64,000 nucleotides of DNA from Celoporthe dispersa (lineage: Eukaryota; Ascomycota; Sordariomycetes; Diaporthales; Cryphonectriaceae), in contig WAID01000003.1 in NCBI GenBank assembly GCA_016584495.1, positions 4,464,001 through 4,528,000 on the forward strand. Reading direction: 5' to 3'. The notes beneath the pieces are model-generated. The model did no database searches. It saw only the letters and a list, made by a program, of their open reading frames with translations, and was not told the origin of the DNA. The translations under genes were made by a program, and so were the position numbers. Shown in pieces: positions 10,411 through 23,661 of this stretch. The first letter of the stretch is position 1. Each line of letters begins with the position of its first letter.

Positions 10411-12824
10411 ATGGACCTGCGCCTGTTGATCCTGGCGTCTGCTACGTCGGCGGCGGCAGCAGCAGCAGCCTCCTCGCTGGCATCTGACTGCTCGGCCGTC
10501 AGCCTACCAGCAGGAGGTGTTCTCGACATGGCGGGGAGAGGCACCATCACCCTCACCCAGGCTGCCGTGTTCACGCCGGAGTGCATCCAATCAACAATAC
10601 GTATCGCCACTGCCAACACCGGCGTGTCAGAGCTCCAAGAGAAGGCTAGCAGCGACAGTACCTCGGCCTTCGAGGTCCGAGACCCCTTCTATGCCTCGAC
10701 CTTCCCCCAATGCTACGCCCTCGCCGCCACCACCGTCATCGCGTACACGCTGGTCATCATGCTGCTTATCACGCCGAGATCATTCCTTGACGGCGGCGTG
10801 GTCGTGCTCGGGAGGGGGGTTTCACCAGCGGTGGGACAGGCGGCCAGAACATCGGAGGCCGTCCCTGGCTGCAGAAGATGGCCGCCACCTTTGTCGCCGT
10901 GTCCATGACGATCGCAACGGTGGACACCTTTCGCGTCGCCGAGCAGCAGTATTCCGGTGGATACCAGAACGCCTCGGTGATGCAGGCCGACGTGCTGGGG
11001 AGCACGGAGCTCAAGGTCATCAAGATCATATCCGAAGCCTTCCTGTGGCTCGCCCAGGCCCAGACCCTCATCAGGCTCTTCCCCCGGCAGCGGGAAAAGA
11101 TCATCATCAAATGGACCGCCTTCGCGCTGATCGCGTTCGGCGTCCTCTTCGACTCCCTCAACAGCTTCATGTACACGACCGCGGGCGCCACGCGCCCTCG
11201 CTCCTTACCGACGCCATCCCCGCGCTCAGTTACCTCTTCCAGCTGTCGCTCGGGGTCCTCTACGCCGCCTGGGTTGTCTACTACTCCTTTATGAAGAAAC
11301 ACTACGCGTATTATCACCCGCAGATGCGCAACATCGGGCTGGTGGCCTTGCTCTCGGTCACGGCAGTCCTGGTCCCGATCGTATTCTTCATCCTGGACAT
11401 CTGCAAGCCGGACTTCACCAGCTGGGGTGATTATGTGCGCTGGGTGGGTGGCGCGGCAGCAAGCACCATAGTGTGGGAGTGGGTGGAACGGATTGAGGCG
11501 CTGGAAAGAGAAGAGAAGAAAAGACGGCATCCTGGGCCGAGAGGTGTTTGACGGGGACGAGACGCTGGGCATGTCGGTGTCGGAATACTCGTGGCCGCGA
11601 AAGAGGAGGAACACGAAGCGAGACGACGATGACGACGACGGCGGGGAGGGCGGCCATGCCGCCGTGGCAAGGAGCGCCCCGACGACCGATGGGAAGGGCG
11701 GCCCGTGGCCACTGGTGTCCTCGATAGCCTCTCGATACCGGCAGAGGTCGAGGTCCCGGCCTCGTGACGATGAGGCGGGTGCCGAGCCCGGGACGCGCGG
11801 GGCCGCCAGGGGCGAGAGGGGCGCAATCCGGTTCCTGCAGCCGCCGCTGTGGCCAACAAGACCGCCGCCGGCTGCGACACCGGTGTCTAGGACCGACACG
11901 GCAAGTGCGGCCAGCACTGTTTACGCGGTGCACTACCAGTCAATGGCCGACACAACCACCGGAATAGCATCCGATGCGCGCCCAGACTCAACCACAGGAG
12001 CCCTACCCGCCGCCGTCCCCGAGGTGGACGAACCTCTAGCGCCGCAGTCGAGGCGGAACAGCGCCGAAGAACGTGTGGAAACGGTCGACAGGGCCCTGGC
12101 TATCACCCCAGAGCCCTCAGTCACGCCCAGCCAGTCGGCCAGCCAAGTCGCTGCTGGCCAGACCGCCGGCCAGACCGCAGCTCACACCACAAACACCTCG
12201 GTCCCGGGCGGCAGCAGGCTGCGGGGCCTGAGCCAGGCCACACAGCTGTTCCGCATGCCGTCCAGGGGAAACATGACCTCGACGGATGCATCCCACAAGC
12301 CGAGCGAGCCGAGCTCACAGGACAGCGGCCGCCGCAATCTCAAGTCACGCTTTGAGGACTTTGCCGTGACTCGGGCAGAGAGGCTGCGGGAGCGGATGAG
12401 GCCAGAGGTCGACACGAAAGCCCTGCCCGTGAGGGTGATCCCAGCACCACCGCGGAGGGGTGCTGCGCTACAGCAGCTCCGGCAGGAGCAGGCAGCAGAA
12501 CAACAACAACGACAGCAGCAGCAACAACAGGCAGATGGAGCTACCACGCTACCCCCGCCGCTGCTCTACGCCCAGGTGTCCTCCAGCAACAACGCCATGA
12601 GGGCGGCGGCGGCTGTCTCGCCGCGGTTATGGCGGAGCAACAGCCAAGAAGGGTTGGACGGCACACCGGGCACATCATCATCACAAGACTCATCCGGCGC
12701 CAACAGCCTGGAGATGGCAACCCTAGCTCGGCCCGTGTCAGTGCCGGGGCTCGAGCCTGAGACGGCGCCGGCCAGGTCTGTCCAGGGGCTAACCTCGGGG
12801 TCGAGGCCTCCACCTCCAGTCTAG
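10411..12824 (+). CDS. palH: PalH/Rim21 ambient-pH sensor, seven-TM protein, with three apparent frameshifts
   Basis: PalH is the plasma-membrane pH sensor that, with arrestin-like PalF, starts the Pal/Rim cascade leading to PacC/Rim101 processing under alkaline conditions. The ATG at 10411 sits in a strong context (GCCAGCCATGG). The N-terminus is a hydrophobic Ala-rich leader, then an extracellular segment with CSAVSLPAGGVL and PFYASTFPQCYALAAT. Membrane helices follow (VIAYTLVIMLLIT; MAATFVAVSMTI; ALIAFGVLFDSLN; YLFQLSLGVLYAAWVVYY; LVALLSVTAVLVPIVFFILDI). A long disordered cytosolic tail, Ser/Gln/Pro rich, ends at TAG 12824. The frame must change three times: one base missing in the G run 10814-10819, one missing at about 11190-11197, and one extra A in 11519-11522. 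With these undone the length is 805 codons including the stop and the sequence reads as a normal PalH. The C-terminal REVFDGDE segment follows directly after the third site. Confidence 0.9.
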
Positions 12825-13210
12825 TACCCGAAGATTTCGAACTTGTTTCGGCATGTGGGATGGTCGGCTTCTGGTTTTGTTTTTGGGCTCTACTCTAGCG
12901 TATGGTGTTGGGGCGTCTCTTGACGATCTTTGTTTTTTTTTTTTTCATGTCTTTCTCACACGGTGCATTTGGAGCGGTAACGGTCCCTTTTCCGGAATGG
13001 TGGCGGACAAAAGCGTAATCCTCAGCTGAGGAGGGGCCTTTATATATTTATATATATCATTTACTACTGCTGTTTTTTTTATTGTTCTGCTTTGGCTACG
13101 ACAACCTAGGTCTCCTCTGTATCTTATATTTAGATATGAGAGTTCAATACCCAGGAGCGCCCGCCGATGGAGGACAAGCGAGATGGGGCTACCATAGCGA
13201 TCTATACATG

Positions 13211-13216
13211 AATAAA
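13211..13216 (+). terminator. Candidate polyadenylation signal of palH
   Basis: A canonical AATAAA lies about 390 nt after the palH stop codon on the sense strand. It is inferred from sequence only; other hexamer variants could be used instead. Confidence 0.4.
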
Positions 13217-14900
13217 GATAAACCCTCCTGAGATGGAATGCACACAATGACACCGATATACACTAGATTACAAGGTGATGATGATAATAAGTCTGTGTCG
13301 CGTGTGGGACTCGCTCTCTAGTCCAACAGCTCGCTACCTCGGGTTCCTCCTGTCTTGTCCCCTAGCGCCAGGACCGGCACCGCATTTGACATCAGGGAAA
13401 CAAATAAAACATACTGAGGACCACAAGGTGCGCCAGGATGGAGGTATGTCACCACAGGGGTATGTAATAATAGCAAGCTATCATGCAAAGCTTAGGATTC
13501 GATCCTCTCCTCGGGGCCCTCCGAGGCCGACCGGGGACCCCTCCCCATCTGGTGCACATCGCATCACCATGCCATCCGAATCTCATGCGCACTGATCAGG
13601 GGCAGGGCCCAGTGAGATTCAAGGCAGACGAGACGATAAGAAGACGGGGCGGAATTTCAACCGAGAGACAGACCTTGTCTTCCCCGTTCAGTTCAGGGGG
13701 GGAACGGGGGGTGGCGGCTGCGGCGGACGGAGCGGGATTTAGCCTAGGCCCGATGGTGGACGAGAGCCCGGGCATGCCGGCGCTTGTGAGACGTCACTGG
13801 GTCTGGGGGCGCAGATGACTTTCTTTTTTTTTCTTTCTTCCTTGTTTTCTTCTTCTTATCCTATTGATGGCCTGTGTGTGTATGGTGTTACTTCTGGGTG
13901 TTCACATGCTGCGGAGGAGAGAAGATCTGGAGCCGGTGGTTCCCGCCGGAGAGGGAGGGAGCGGGTTGAGGAGAAATGGCGTCATGCGCGTGATGGTGTA
14001 TGGGTGACAGTGAGCACGTACGTAGTATGTGTGTATGCCAAGATGTTATCGATAAGGGGAGGTTAGGAGGAATAGGGGGAAACGGCGACCAGTTAGTTCT
14101 CAGCATGTGACAAGTAGACGCAGATGTCAATACTGTGTACTACTTACTGTATACTATGAGATGCAGACACAGATCTAGGTGTCAAATGTCAATGCTACTT
14201 CATGTCGAGGATGATTTGGGGGTGGGGGGACACTGGCAATTCCAAGACCTGCTGGAATAGGCATGAATAATCAATCCCTCATAATTTACTACCAAGTCCT
14301 ACTATAGTCGACTTTTTTTTTTGGCGTTGGTTTTTTTTCCTTTCCTTTCTTGAAAAATAATAACTTCAAGGTTACTGTACCCAACACCAAACCCAACCCC
14401 TTTTGCCTTTGGATTCTTGGTATTCTTCTTGATTTTTTTAATTTATCTTTTTCTTTTTATATCCTCACCACAAGCACCAGCAGCCAAAAGAACTGGTTGA
14501 GAGAGAGAGAGAGAGCTGGATGATGTTGATCTCTCCGCCAGCCCACCACCACTTTTTGCTTTTTGCTTTCTCTTCTTCTTCACCCGCTCCACCGCACCAA
14601 CCTCCACACTTCTCCATAGTTCATATCATACTAGTAGTACTACCATACAAAATGTACCATGTGGGAAACTGCACTACTGCGGTACTATCAAGGAACGTAC
14701 TGTGTATAGCGCGGTACATGTACTTCGACTAGCCCACGGCCGCAAAACCCCCCTGGGCCCTTGCCGTTCAAGCACAGCACTATGCCGATGTACCCCGGTC
14801 CCCATTCTAATGTCCGCAAATTTTATTGCACCACCAACCAGAGGCGGCCACCACCACCACCACCGACTCTTTCTCTGCACTCATCCCATCCGACCGACCA

Positions 14901-14929
14901 TCTCTCTCTCTCTCTCTCTCTCTTTCTCT
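14901..14929. repeat. (CT)n tract in the lag1 leader
   Basis: A CT dinucleotide run of about 11 units lies roughly 210 bp before the lag1 start. Such pyrimidine tracts are common near transcription starts of filamentous-fungal genes. Confidence 0.8.
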
Positions 14930-15140
14930 AACCATCATTACTTGTCTCCTCCTATTCTACTCGTCGACAACCCGCCCCCGCGACGGGAACGAGAGACCCC
15001 CCCAAAGGCTACAGGCGAAAGAAAACGAAGAAAAAGAGAACAGCATTCCAAGGAGTGAAACATCCTCCTCCTCCTCCTCCTCCCAGCTACACCACCGCTC
15101 CCGTCCCAGTGTCTCGCTTTCGACACCTTGAGAGCCCATC

Positions 15141-16680
15141 ATGGCAGACTCGGAACCTTTCCCGCTGCTCAACACAAATGACCACTTCTCCTCCTCACAA
15201 GATGCCACCGGAACCTCGGCCAAGCGCAGGAGGAAGTCGAGCGCCATACAGGCGGAGCTGCTCAGGGGCGACACCGGCGCCCCGTCGCTGGCGACCTCAC
15301 TTGCCCACCTGAGCGCTGCCAGCGGAAGGGTATGTCTGTTTTTGTTTTTGGTGGCTTTTTTATCTTCTCTTTCTTTCCCTATGGCCCATCGCGAGCCTGA
15401 TACTCTCTCTCTCTCTCCCCCTTTGGTGGTCATGATGGCTAACTGTTTCTCTTTCCCTCTCTTAGCGAACCGACTCGAAAGATGGCCCCGCGGCCTCGAA
15501 ACGCCAGTCCAAGCGACGCAAGGCGCGCAGCCTGGCACAGAGGGCGACCAACTACGCCGTCAAGCACACCTGGGCCCTCCCCGCCCTGCTGCTCTTCGTC
15601 TTCGCCAGCCTCTACGCCGTATACCCAACCGAGTCAAACCCCGTCTCCCACTTCATCTTCCTCAGCTACAAGCTCCCGCCCGCCGCCGACGCCGCCCCGG
15701 GCACCCCGGCGCAGTACGGCAAGGGCCTGTGGGACATCGCCTTCGTCGTCTTCTACGCCATCGTCCTGTCCTTCACCCGCGAGTTCATCATGCAGGAGCT
15801 GCTGCGGCCCCTGGCCCGCTTCGCCGGCCTCCGCTCCAAGGGCAAGCAGATGCGCTTCATGGAGCAGATGTACACCGCCGTCTACTTCGGCTCCACCGGG
15901 CCCTGGGGCATGTACATCATGAGCCACACCCCCGTCTGGTACTTCAATACCACCGGCATGTACGCCGACTTCCCCCACATGACCCACGAGGCCATGTTCA
16001 AGTTCTACTACCTGTTCCAGGCCGCCTACTGGCTCCAGCAGCTCATGGTCATGGTCCTCGGCCTCGAGGCCCCGCGCAAGGACTACAACGAGCTCGTCGG
16101 CCACCACCTCGTCAGCCTGGCCCTCATCGGCCTCAGCTACCGCTTCCACTTCACCTACATCGGACTAGCCGTGTACATCACCCACGACATCAGCGACTTC
16201 TTCCTTGCGGTGAGTTTCTCTCTCTCCCTCTCTCTCCCTCTCTGCCTGCCGAGCTGGTTTGCTAATCCCTCTCCCTCTTTCTCGTCGTGACACCAGACCT
16301 CCAAGTCTCTCAACTACATCGACAGCCCCCTCCAGGGCCCCTACTTCGCCTTCTTCATGGGCGTGTGGATCTACATGCGCCACTACCTCAACCTAGGCAT
16401 CATCTATTCCCTCTTCACCGAGTTCAAGACCGTCGGCCCCTTCGAGCTGAACTGGGAGACCCAGCAGTACAAGTGCTGGATCTCCCAGTACATCACCATC
16501 GCCCTGCTGTCCGCCCTGCAGGCCCTCAACCTCTTCTGGCTCTTCTTCATCATCCGCATCGCCTACCGCTTCCTCTTCTTCAACATCATCAAGGACGACC
16601 GCGAGGACGGCGAGGAGAGCGAGGAGGAGGTTGCCGCCGCCAATGGCCACGCCGCAAATGGCACCACCAAGAAGGACTGA
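15141..16680 (+). CDS. lag1: Ceramide synthase, Lag1/Lac1 family (TLC domain)
   Basis: Exons 15141-15329, 15466-16209 and 16297-16680 join in phase 0 to give 437 residues. Lag1-type synthases acylate sphingoid bases with fatty acyl-CoA in the endoplasmic reticulum to make ceramide. A Lys/Arg-rich N-terminal region (KRRRKSS, KRRKARS) precedes the first membrane helix (ALPALLLFVFASLYAV). The TLC domain covers roughly residues 155-400. It contains the Lag1 motif region with the adjacent essential histidines (VGHHLVSLALIGLSYRFH), then YITHDISDFFLA continuing across the second intron into TSKSLNYI. The C-terminus is acidic (DDREDGEESEEE) and lysine-ended (TTKKD), compatible with ER retention. Intron donors are GTATGT and GTGAGT. 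The gene is convergent with hmt1 downstream. Identity to the family is clear; which of the usual fungal paralogues (LagA-like or BarA-like) it is cannot be told from this sequence alone. Confidence 0.93.
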
Positions 16681-19067
16681 GGGAGAGACCGCGGACCCCC
16701 AGTATGGATATTCTGATCTCTTGTTGTCCTGCCCTCCTTCTTCTCGAGGCTAGACATCTTTGGAATATTATCTTTTCTTTTTATATCTATTGGACGCCGG
16801 ATTGTAATACCATCCACTCGCTTTTTTTCTTCTTCTTAAATTTGTTCAACCCTTTAACCGGCCCGTGTTTTTTTCTTTCTCTTCCTTCCTCCTTCTTCTT
16901 TTCTTTCCACCCTCTGGGAAGGCCAAAAGAGCTGTACTCGATATTCACCGATGATGACCTGGTGTCCAATTTGAACTGGAATCTGTCTTGTCTACTCGCT
17001 ACGACACAAAACACACAGAGGAGGAGGAAATGGTTCCACACTATCCAACCCAATAATGACGACGACATGAACGACTTTTTCGGAGGGTATGTGGGGGGGT
17101 GGGGGATGGGAAATCTGATGTGAAAATGGAGAGAACCAACAGGGAGGAGTGGGACATATTGAGGTCCAAAACTAGAGAATGAAGTGAAAGGAAAGGAAAA
17201 AAACAAAAAACAAAAAAAAAAACAGCTGATCTTCAGCACAGAGAGGGGAAAAAAGAAGCATTGCGGCGGTGTATCGGCGTTTTGCTATAAAGAGACCCCT
17301 GCCTCGATCCCATTTCTTTCTTTCTTTATCTCACGCTCGCTACGATACAATCAGCACATTCTTCCTGCCCACAGGAGGTGATGGTCTGTCTGGATGGGCT
17401 CGGTGCAGCAAGTGAGGGAAGGAATGGGCAAGTAGGGAAAAAAAGGGGAGAGGGAGGGAGGAAGAGCAGGCCAAATCTTCAAAAAGGAACTGATCTTCTT
17501 GGGAAGAATGGCATAGGCTGGGGGAAGGAATAATAAGGGGAAGAGGGGGGGAGAGAGAGAGAGGCTCAGTTCAGCATGAGCAAAACCCTCCTCTCCTGAG
17601 AACTACAAGAAACCCAATCTCGGAAAAGAATGCCCTGGCGTGCCTCGTCTCTCCGGATGCTACGTGATCAGAGAGGCCCGTCCTTCTAGTGACTTGACAT
17701 CCTAGTTGTGATCTGGTTCATCCACGTTGAGTTCGACCAGAGGCAGGCATGGTGACCAGTTGGTAGTGGCAGTAGATCTTCAACGGGGCGGCACGTACGA
17801 GCAGTCAAGAGATACGGCCAGAGCATGTGATTTGTGTGTATTCCGGCGCATAAAACATACTTGTCATTTGCCTGCCTGCCCGCCCGCTGTCTCTGTTTCT
17901 TGCGGGGGGGGGGGGGAGAATCCGACCTGGACTCCCGAGGGTCTAACATAAGTACTAGATGCCATGATGTGCTGAGCCGTGGCAACAACAATCATCAACA
18001 AGGAAACAATAACACACAAACACACCTTGCCTTTGTTTTCGGGAACCCCTCTGAAAATGCTGATGCCTCATCGATAGATAAAAAAAAAAGGAAGAATAGA
18101 AGGAAAGAAAGCAGCATAACTTTCGTCAAGCCATTAATGATCATATCAAAAGTGCTGCTGGAATCATTCTCGTTGTGCCCCTGCCCATAATATGAACCAC
18201 GACCCGTAACAAGGAGGCAAGGAAAAAGAAAAGAAAAAAAAAATACGAAGGCAAAGCAAGAAAACAAGGCTACAACAAGACCAGTCTCAAAAAAAAAGAA
18301 AAAAAGAAGCGAAAATTCAGGTCAGGGCGTGTGAAGAAGAGAAGAAGAAGAAAAAAGACATGATGGAGGTATTAAGCCCTCTCGCGCAAGTCGACATAGT
18401 CCCCAAGTTCAAAGAAAAGAAAACAATCGCCGGTCATCCGAAAGGAGAAGGAGTCGAAATAGACAGAGTAGTCCGGTCGTGGGTATCTCGAAAGACGCAT
18501 TAATAATTTCCTCCTCCTCTTCCTCCTCCTCCTCCTCCTCCTCCTCCTCCTCCTCCTTCTCCTCCTCCCCTCTTTCACAGGCCGTGACCGGGTCGTCCCG
18601 AGAAAACGCCATTCTTATGAAAGCGCGACCGTTTGAATTTCTCGAGCAATCTTTGTGTGTGATCCGTGATTGTTTCGAAGAAGAAAAAAAAGAAAGCGAA
18701 AAGAAAAGAAGAAAAAAAGGCAAGCCATCGGCTGGTCCAGTCTTTTTCGCCCTTGGCAAGACACCCCTTAAACTCCGGGAGCCTCTAATGGGTGTCTGAA
18801 CCCCTTGATGGTAAATGCCGCCAACGCCGCTGATGCATGGAAAGATGACTGGTTGAAAGACGGGGGAAGATCCGATCGCAATTTGAGTCGTCGTGGACAC
18901 AGGGTATTATGCGGCTCGTCTATAATATGCAATACGGCGCATTTGTACAGTGGGAGTAGTCGGAAAGGATTTGTTGTGGGTGGTTTTTGGTGGTTTTTTG
19001 GTTTTTTTTTTTGGGAAGGGTTTTTTTTTCCCTTTAGCGAAAAAAAAAAAAGGGGGGGGTGGGAGGA
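16681..19067. other. Convergent intergenic region between lag1 and hmt1
   Basis: No supported gene. It holds the 3' UTRs of two genes that point at each other, many A and T homopolymer tracts (for example 17205-17222 and 18285-18306), a run of about 12 Gs near 17905-17917 and a long (TCC)n array at 18509-18570. Long minus- and plus-strand frames across the array are only translations of the repeat. Confidence 0.6.
18509..18570. repeat. (TCC)n trinucleotide repeat
   Basis: About 62 bp of CTC/TCC units with two interruptions, in the convergent 3' region of hmt1. On the minus strand it reads as a GGA/GAA repeat, which gives false acidic or Arg-rich open frames. Confidence 0.9.
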
Positions 19068-22000
19068 TTATGGCTCGCGAGGGATGATGCTGAGGCCAGA
19101 CAGCTCGACAGCTGGGGTGGGAGGCGCCGAAGGGAGGTTGTGCGTTGACATGCTGCCGATGCTATCGCCACCATCGTCCGAGTGCTCATCGCTGCTGTCC
19201 TTCCCGGCGGACAGGCGAGCCTCTCGCATGGCCCTCCGGGCCTGCTGCTTAGCTGCCAGCGCAGCTTTGGCGGCCTCTTCCGCCTTGGCCTGCTTCTGCC
19301 ACATGGCGAAGTACCTGCCTTCTTTGGTGATCAGCTCATCGTGGGTGCCGCGCTCGACGATGAGGCCCCGGTGGAGAACAAGAATCTGCTCCGCATGGGT
19401 GATGGTGGAGAGCCGGTGTCTAGAAAGGTCACGGGGAGGGGGAGGGTTAGCCGGATGACCATTCACCACTGCGACGAGTGTGGACGTGTTTGGGGGGGGT
19501 TTTACTTACGCGATGATCAGCATGGTCTTGCCCTCGCCCAGCTCCTTGTTCTGGAAGAGCTTGCCCTGGATCTGCTGCTCGGTCTCGGAGTCGAGCGCTG
19601 ACGTCGCCTCGTCCAGCAGGATGATCTTGGGCTTCTTCAGGATGGTCCGAGCAATGGAGATGCGCTGCTTCTCGCCACCGCTGAGGCGCATGCCGCGCTC
19701 GCCCACCTTGGTCTCGTAGCCGTCGGGGAACGACATGATGCGGTCGTGGATGCTTGCTGCCCGGCAGGCCTCGAAGATCTCCTCGTCGGTAGAGTCCTGG
19801 TTGGCGTACTTGAGGTTGTACCTGATGGTCTCGTTGAACAGGATCGTCTCCTGGGGCACGACGCCGATCGCCTTGCGCACCGAGTCGATGGTCAGGTCCT
19901 TAACATCTCGGCCGTCGATCTCGATGTTACCCTCCTTGGTGTTATAGTAGCGGAACATGAGCCGGAAGATGGTCGACTTGCCGCCGCCAGACTCGCCGAC
20001 GAAGGCCGTCGTGGTGCCGGGCCGGCATTCGAAGGACAGGTCCCTCAGTGCCGGGCTGTTGGCGTAGTCGAAGTCCACCTTCTTCCACCGGATGTGGCCC
20101 TGGCAGTCCCGGAGGGGTGGGACGCCGGGCTTGTCGTTCATGTTGGGCTGGATCTTGAAGAGCTCCAGCAGGCGCTCTCCCGAGATCATGGCCTGCTGGA
20201 CCGTGCGGTAGAAGGACCCGAAGAAGTTCAGCGGCCCCTGCAGCTGGCTCAGGTACGTCATGACCATGATGAACTGCGCCATGTCGCGGCGCCCGATGAC
20301 CACCTCGTACGCCGCGATGGTCATCACGATCAGCATGCCGCTGATGAAGACGACGGTCTGGCACATGTTCATCATGTTCATGCCGGCCGTGACCCTCGCC
20401 TCCGCGTTCTGGAAGGTCTTGATGGCAGCCCGGTAGCGCATGAACTCGAAGGGCTCGGCGTTGAAGTACTTGACTGTCTCGTAGGCGGTGATGGAGTCGT
20501 TCTTCACAGCCTCCTCCTCCCTGTCGGCGTTGACCATGTCGCGCCTCTGGTCGGCCCGGGACGAGGCCATGTTGATGGTCAGTACGAGGTAGGAGAAGGT
20601 GATGATGGTGGCGCAGAGGGCATAGATGGGGCCAAACTCGACCCAGAAGAAGCCGATGGCGACGAAGAGGTCCATCAGGGTCGGGGCCACCTGGAAGGTG
20701 GTCTGCTCGAGGAACTGGTTGACCGAGCCGCCCTTGTTGAGCGCGGACAGCAGCTCGCCGGTCCGCTTCCCGAGGTGGAAGTCCAGCGAGAGCGAGTGGA
20801 CATGCTCGAAGGCCGCCGTCTGCAGCGAGATGTACGAGTGCTGGGTGACGGGGATCCACAGCATGGACCGCAGCGAGCCCAGGATGGCCGAAGGCCCCCT
20901 GCATCAGCTTCAGGCTCAGGAAGATGATGAGCTCCCGCCACGGCATGGCGGCACCGCCCGTCTTGGAGGCCTCGGCCAGGGCATTGACCAGGATGCCCAG
21001 CCGGATGGGGACCAGGACGTTGACGGCGCGCTGCAGGATCACGAGGACGAAGCAGACCAGCACCAGCAGCTGGAGCCTGGGCTCGCTGGCGGGCCACAGG
21101 TAGGGGAAGAAGACGCGGTAGCCGCGCAGGTACTCCCACCAGGAGCGGTGCGGCAGCTTCTCGGGGCGGTAGAAGGCGAACTCGGCCTGCTTAGGGCGAG
21201 CACACTTGGTGATCCCGTTGCCACGGCGAGCATCGCTTGTTCTCCTCCTCTGCGGCCTATAGCTGACCACACTGCCGCCGCCGCCGCCACTGCCATTCGC
21301 ATGACCATTAGCCAGCGCGTGGCCGTTGCTAGCCTCGTGGCCCGTCGCATGACCACCATTCAGCAGCGGCGTGGCTTCGTCAGCACTACTGGCCGCGGCA
21401 TCCGTCGAAGACCAATGAAATGTTCTTGTGATGCCGCGGAGGCAGACGTAGAGGACGACCAATCCGGTCAGCATGCATGTGCGGATGACTAAGACGGAGA
21501 GAAATGTCGCGTCGGCCGGTATTGGTTTCCGGTTTAAGGTGTCGCGCAGCTCCAGAGGGCTGTTGCTGCTGCTGCTGCTGCCGCCGCCGCCGTCGGTGCT
21601 GTCCGAGGTCAGCTTGTGAAGCCTGCCGCCGCTGGAGACCACAAGGAAGGCGAGGAGGAGGATCAATTCGTATGCGAGACCGATGCACCAGACCGTGAAG
21701 TGGATGGGGTTCGGCTTGTCCAGCTTCTTTCCGAACAGCGAGAACTCGATGTACTGCCAGAAGAAGATGCCGCCCAGGTTGTATACCTTTATAGGAAAAA
21801 AAAAGAATTGAACCAAATTAGCCACCCAGCAATAAAAAAGAAAGAAAAGAAAAGGAGAGGAAAGAGGTTGGGGGGGGGGGCGGGGAGAAAGCTCACGAGC
21901 AGCTCATCGTTGCTGAACCGGTCAGTCCTGGACCAGCCTGCCTGGACACACTGTAGGATAATGTGTGCCACATGTGCGACGAAGGTGAGCACGATGACAG

Positions 22001-22291
22001 CAGTGCCGGCCTTGAAGCAGAGGGAGGCGCGCGGCGAGAAGTCTGCAGCTGCGGCGTCGTAGACGGGGACTTCTCGACCTTTATCCTGGTGACGGGCAGG
22101 GGCTTGCCGCCTGGGCCTGTAGCGGTGGGGGCCTCGATGTCTTCTTGTCGTCGTGATGCGATCACACTATGAACCGCAAAAATGACTCCAAAGGCCAGTA
22201 GGAGGAAGAAGGGGTATAACACCTGGGCCTGCAGGAGAAGAGCTTGTGCAATGGCAAAGCCCGAGCGGCCCCAGCCGACCTCTCGAGCCAT
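19068..22291 (-). CDS. hmt1: Hmt1-type vacuolar ABC half-transporter (ABCB/HMT1 family), with two apparent frameshifts
   Basis: Exons 22291-21897, 21786-19510 and 19419-19068 give about 1007 residues once two single-base errors are undone (one base missing near 22070, one extra near 20886-20889). Hmt1 proteins sit in the vacuolar membrane and confer heavy-metal tolerance, in fission yeast through phytochelatin- or glutathione-linked transport. The N-terminal extension carries several membrane helices (YPFFLLLAFGVIFAV; LTFVAHVAHIIL), typical of HMT1 rather than plain ABCB transporters. A six-helix transporter domain follows (about 330-640), with VKYFNAEPFE shared with Atm1/HMT1 proteins. The nucleotide-binding domain has Walker A GESGGGKST (about 730), Q-loop VVPQET, signature LSGGEKQ (about 835), Walker B IILLDEATSALD and, after the last intron, the H-loop HRLST. 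The C-terminal tail is Ala/Lys then Ser rich. All catalytic motifs are intact. Confidence 0.9.
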
Positions 22292-23559
22292 CGTGTCCTG
22301 TCCGAGGAGAGATGTGTGAGTGTCTGGAGATCATCTTCTTCGGGAAGCCAATCTTGGCAACGGTCTGTGAGGAAACAAAGGGTGGGTTGGTTTTTTTTTT
22401 GGCGGGGGGGGGGGCCGTGTTTTTCTTCTCTCTTTTTTCTCTCTCCTCTCTCTCTCTGTCTTCTTTTTCTTTGGCAAGCTTACGAGTGTTCGGGAGCACT
22501 AAGACATGGGGTCCCCGTCTTCTGTGGCGATGCCGTCGTGCAGACCCTGATCTCGTGTCAGTAAAAAGTAGGTTGGTCTCATGGCCAGGATATACTAAAA
22601 GCGGCGATTACAGGAGTAATGGCACCGGGCGGTGGGGTACGGTTCAGGTTGGGTTGGTTAGTACTCACGACAGCCGGTGGCGAAACAACCGTCGGGTAGT
22701 AGTAGTAGTAGTAATAATAGTAGTAGCAGTAAGAGAAGAGGTGTAGTCAACGAGGGACGACGACGATCAGGGCTGAGACCAGCTGTCGAGATCGCCGGTA
22801 GAGGGGCGCGGGCGGAAGAAGGTCTGGGAGATAGAGAGAGAGAGGGAGGGAGGGACGGAGGGAGGGAGAGAGTGTGTATCTCTTAAAGAGAAGGGATCGT
22901 GACGACAACAACCACAAAAAGAAAGAGAAAAAGAAGAAAGGTGGAGGGGGTAGCTGTGTGTGTGTGTGTGGAAAGATGAAGACCAAAAAAAAAAAAACAC
23001 AAAAAAACACAACCCTTGACCGACCGACCTCCGTGAATTGATGGGGGAACCAAGGGGATTATGGATAGGATTTCAAACGAATGATGAAATGTACGTCGTA
23101 CCAGGATAGTGAGCGGATAGTAGCTGCCAGATTCGAAGTCTAGAACTGTGGTGGGGCGCCGGCTGCCAGGATTTCAGACAAAAGTAGAAGAGGCAAGGTA
23201 TGTACATGTATGTCCAGAGGACCGCGAGGTACTTGTACAAAGTACAGCAGGTATAGTGGTCTTGTGTCTTCCCGGTCGAGTATCGAGGTGGACAGGCTGG
23301 ACCAGTGGATGACATCTGGAGATAGTTGCAGACAGGGAGTAAAAAAAAAAATAATAATAATAATAAAAAGAAAAGAAGAAAAAAGAGGTGTGGTGGGGTG
23401 GTTGACTGGCCGGGTCGCATTCCGGTCTGTTAAGCGTTGTTGTTGATTGATTGATGGGGAGTTGCTTTTTCTTGCGATAATCGTGTCGGGATACCTTGTT
23501 CTGTCTATGTCTCTGCTTGGCCTGTCTGGAGGTCACTCTGGCTCCCGCCCTAGCCTGTC

Positions 23560-23661
23560 CCTTTCTCTCTCTCTCTCTCCCTCCCTCCCTCCCTCTCTCT
23601 CTCTCTCTCCCCCTCCCTCTCTCTGTTCCTCTGTGTGTGTATGTGTGTGTGTGGCGCGCGC
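23560..23661. repeat. Compound CT/CCCT/GT microsatellite
   Basis: CT runs alternate with CCCT units and end in GTGTATGTGTGTGTG and GCGCGCGC, about 100 bp in all. Confidence 0.85.

Larger units (their letters stand above)
12825..15140. other. Intergenic between palH and lag1
   Basis: No supported gene. The left part is the palH 3' UTR, with an AATAAA hexamer at 13211-13216. The middle has GTAC-rich palindromic clusters at about 14131-14160 and 14627-14728. The right part is a pyrimidine-rich promoter and leader for lag1, with T tracts around 14310-14460 and a (CT)n run at 14901-14929. Confidence 0.5.

Noticed and set aside
18409..18900. Glu-rich and Ser-rich frames across the (TCC)n array
   Set aside because: They are translations of the trinucleotide repeat in the 3' region of hmt1.
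19746..20927. 393-codon plus-strand frame opposite hmt1
   Set aside because: It is the antisense shadow of the hmt1 ATP-binding and transporter domains; composition follows codon complement and no motif is present.
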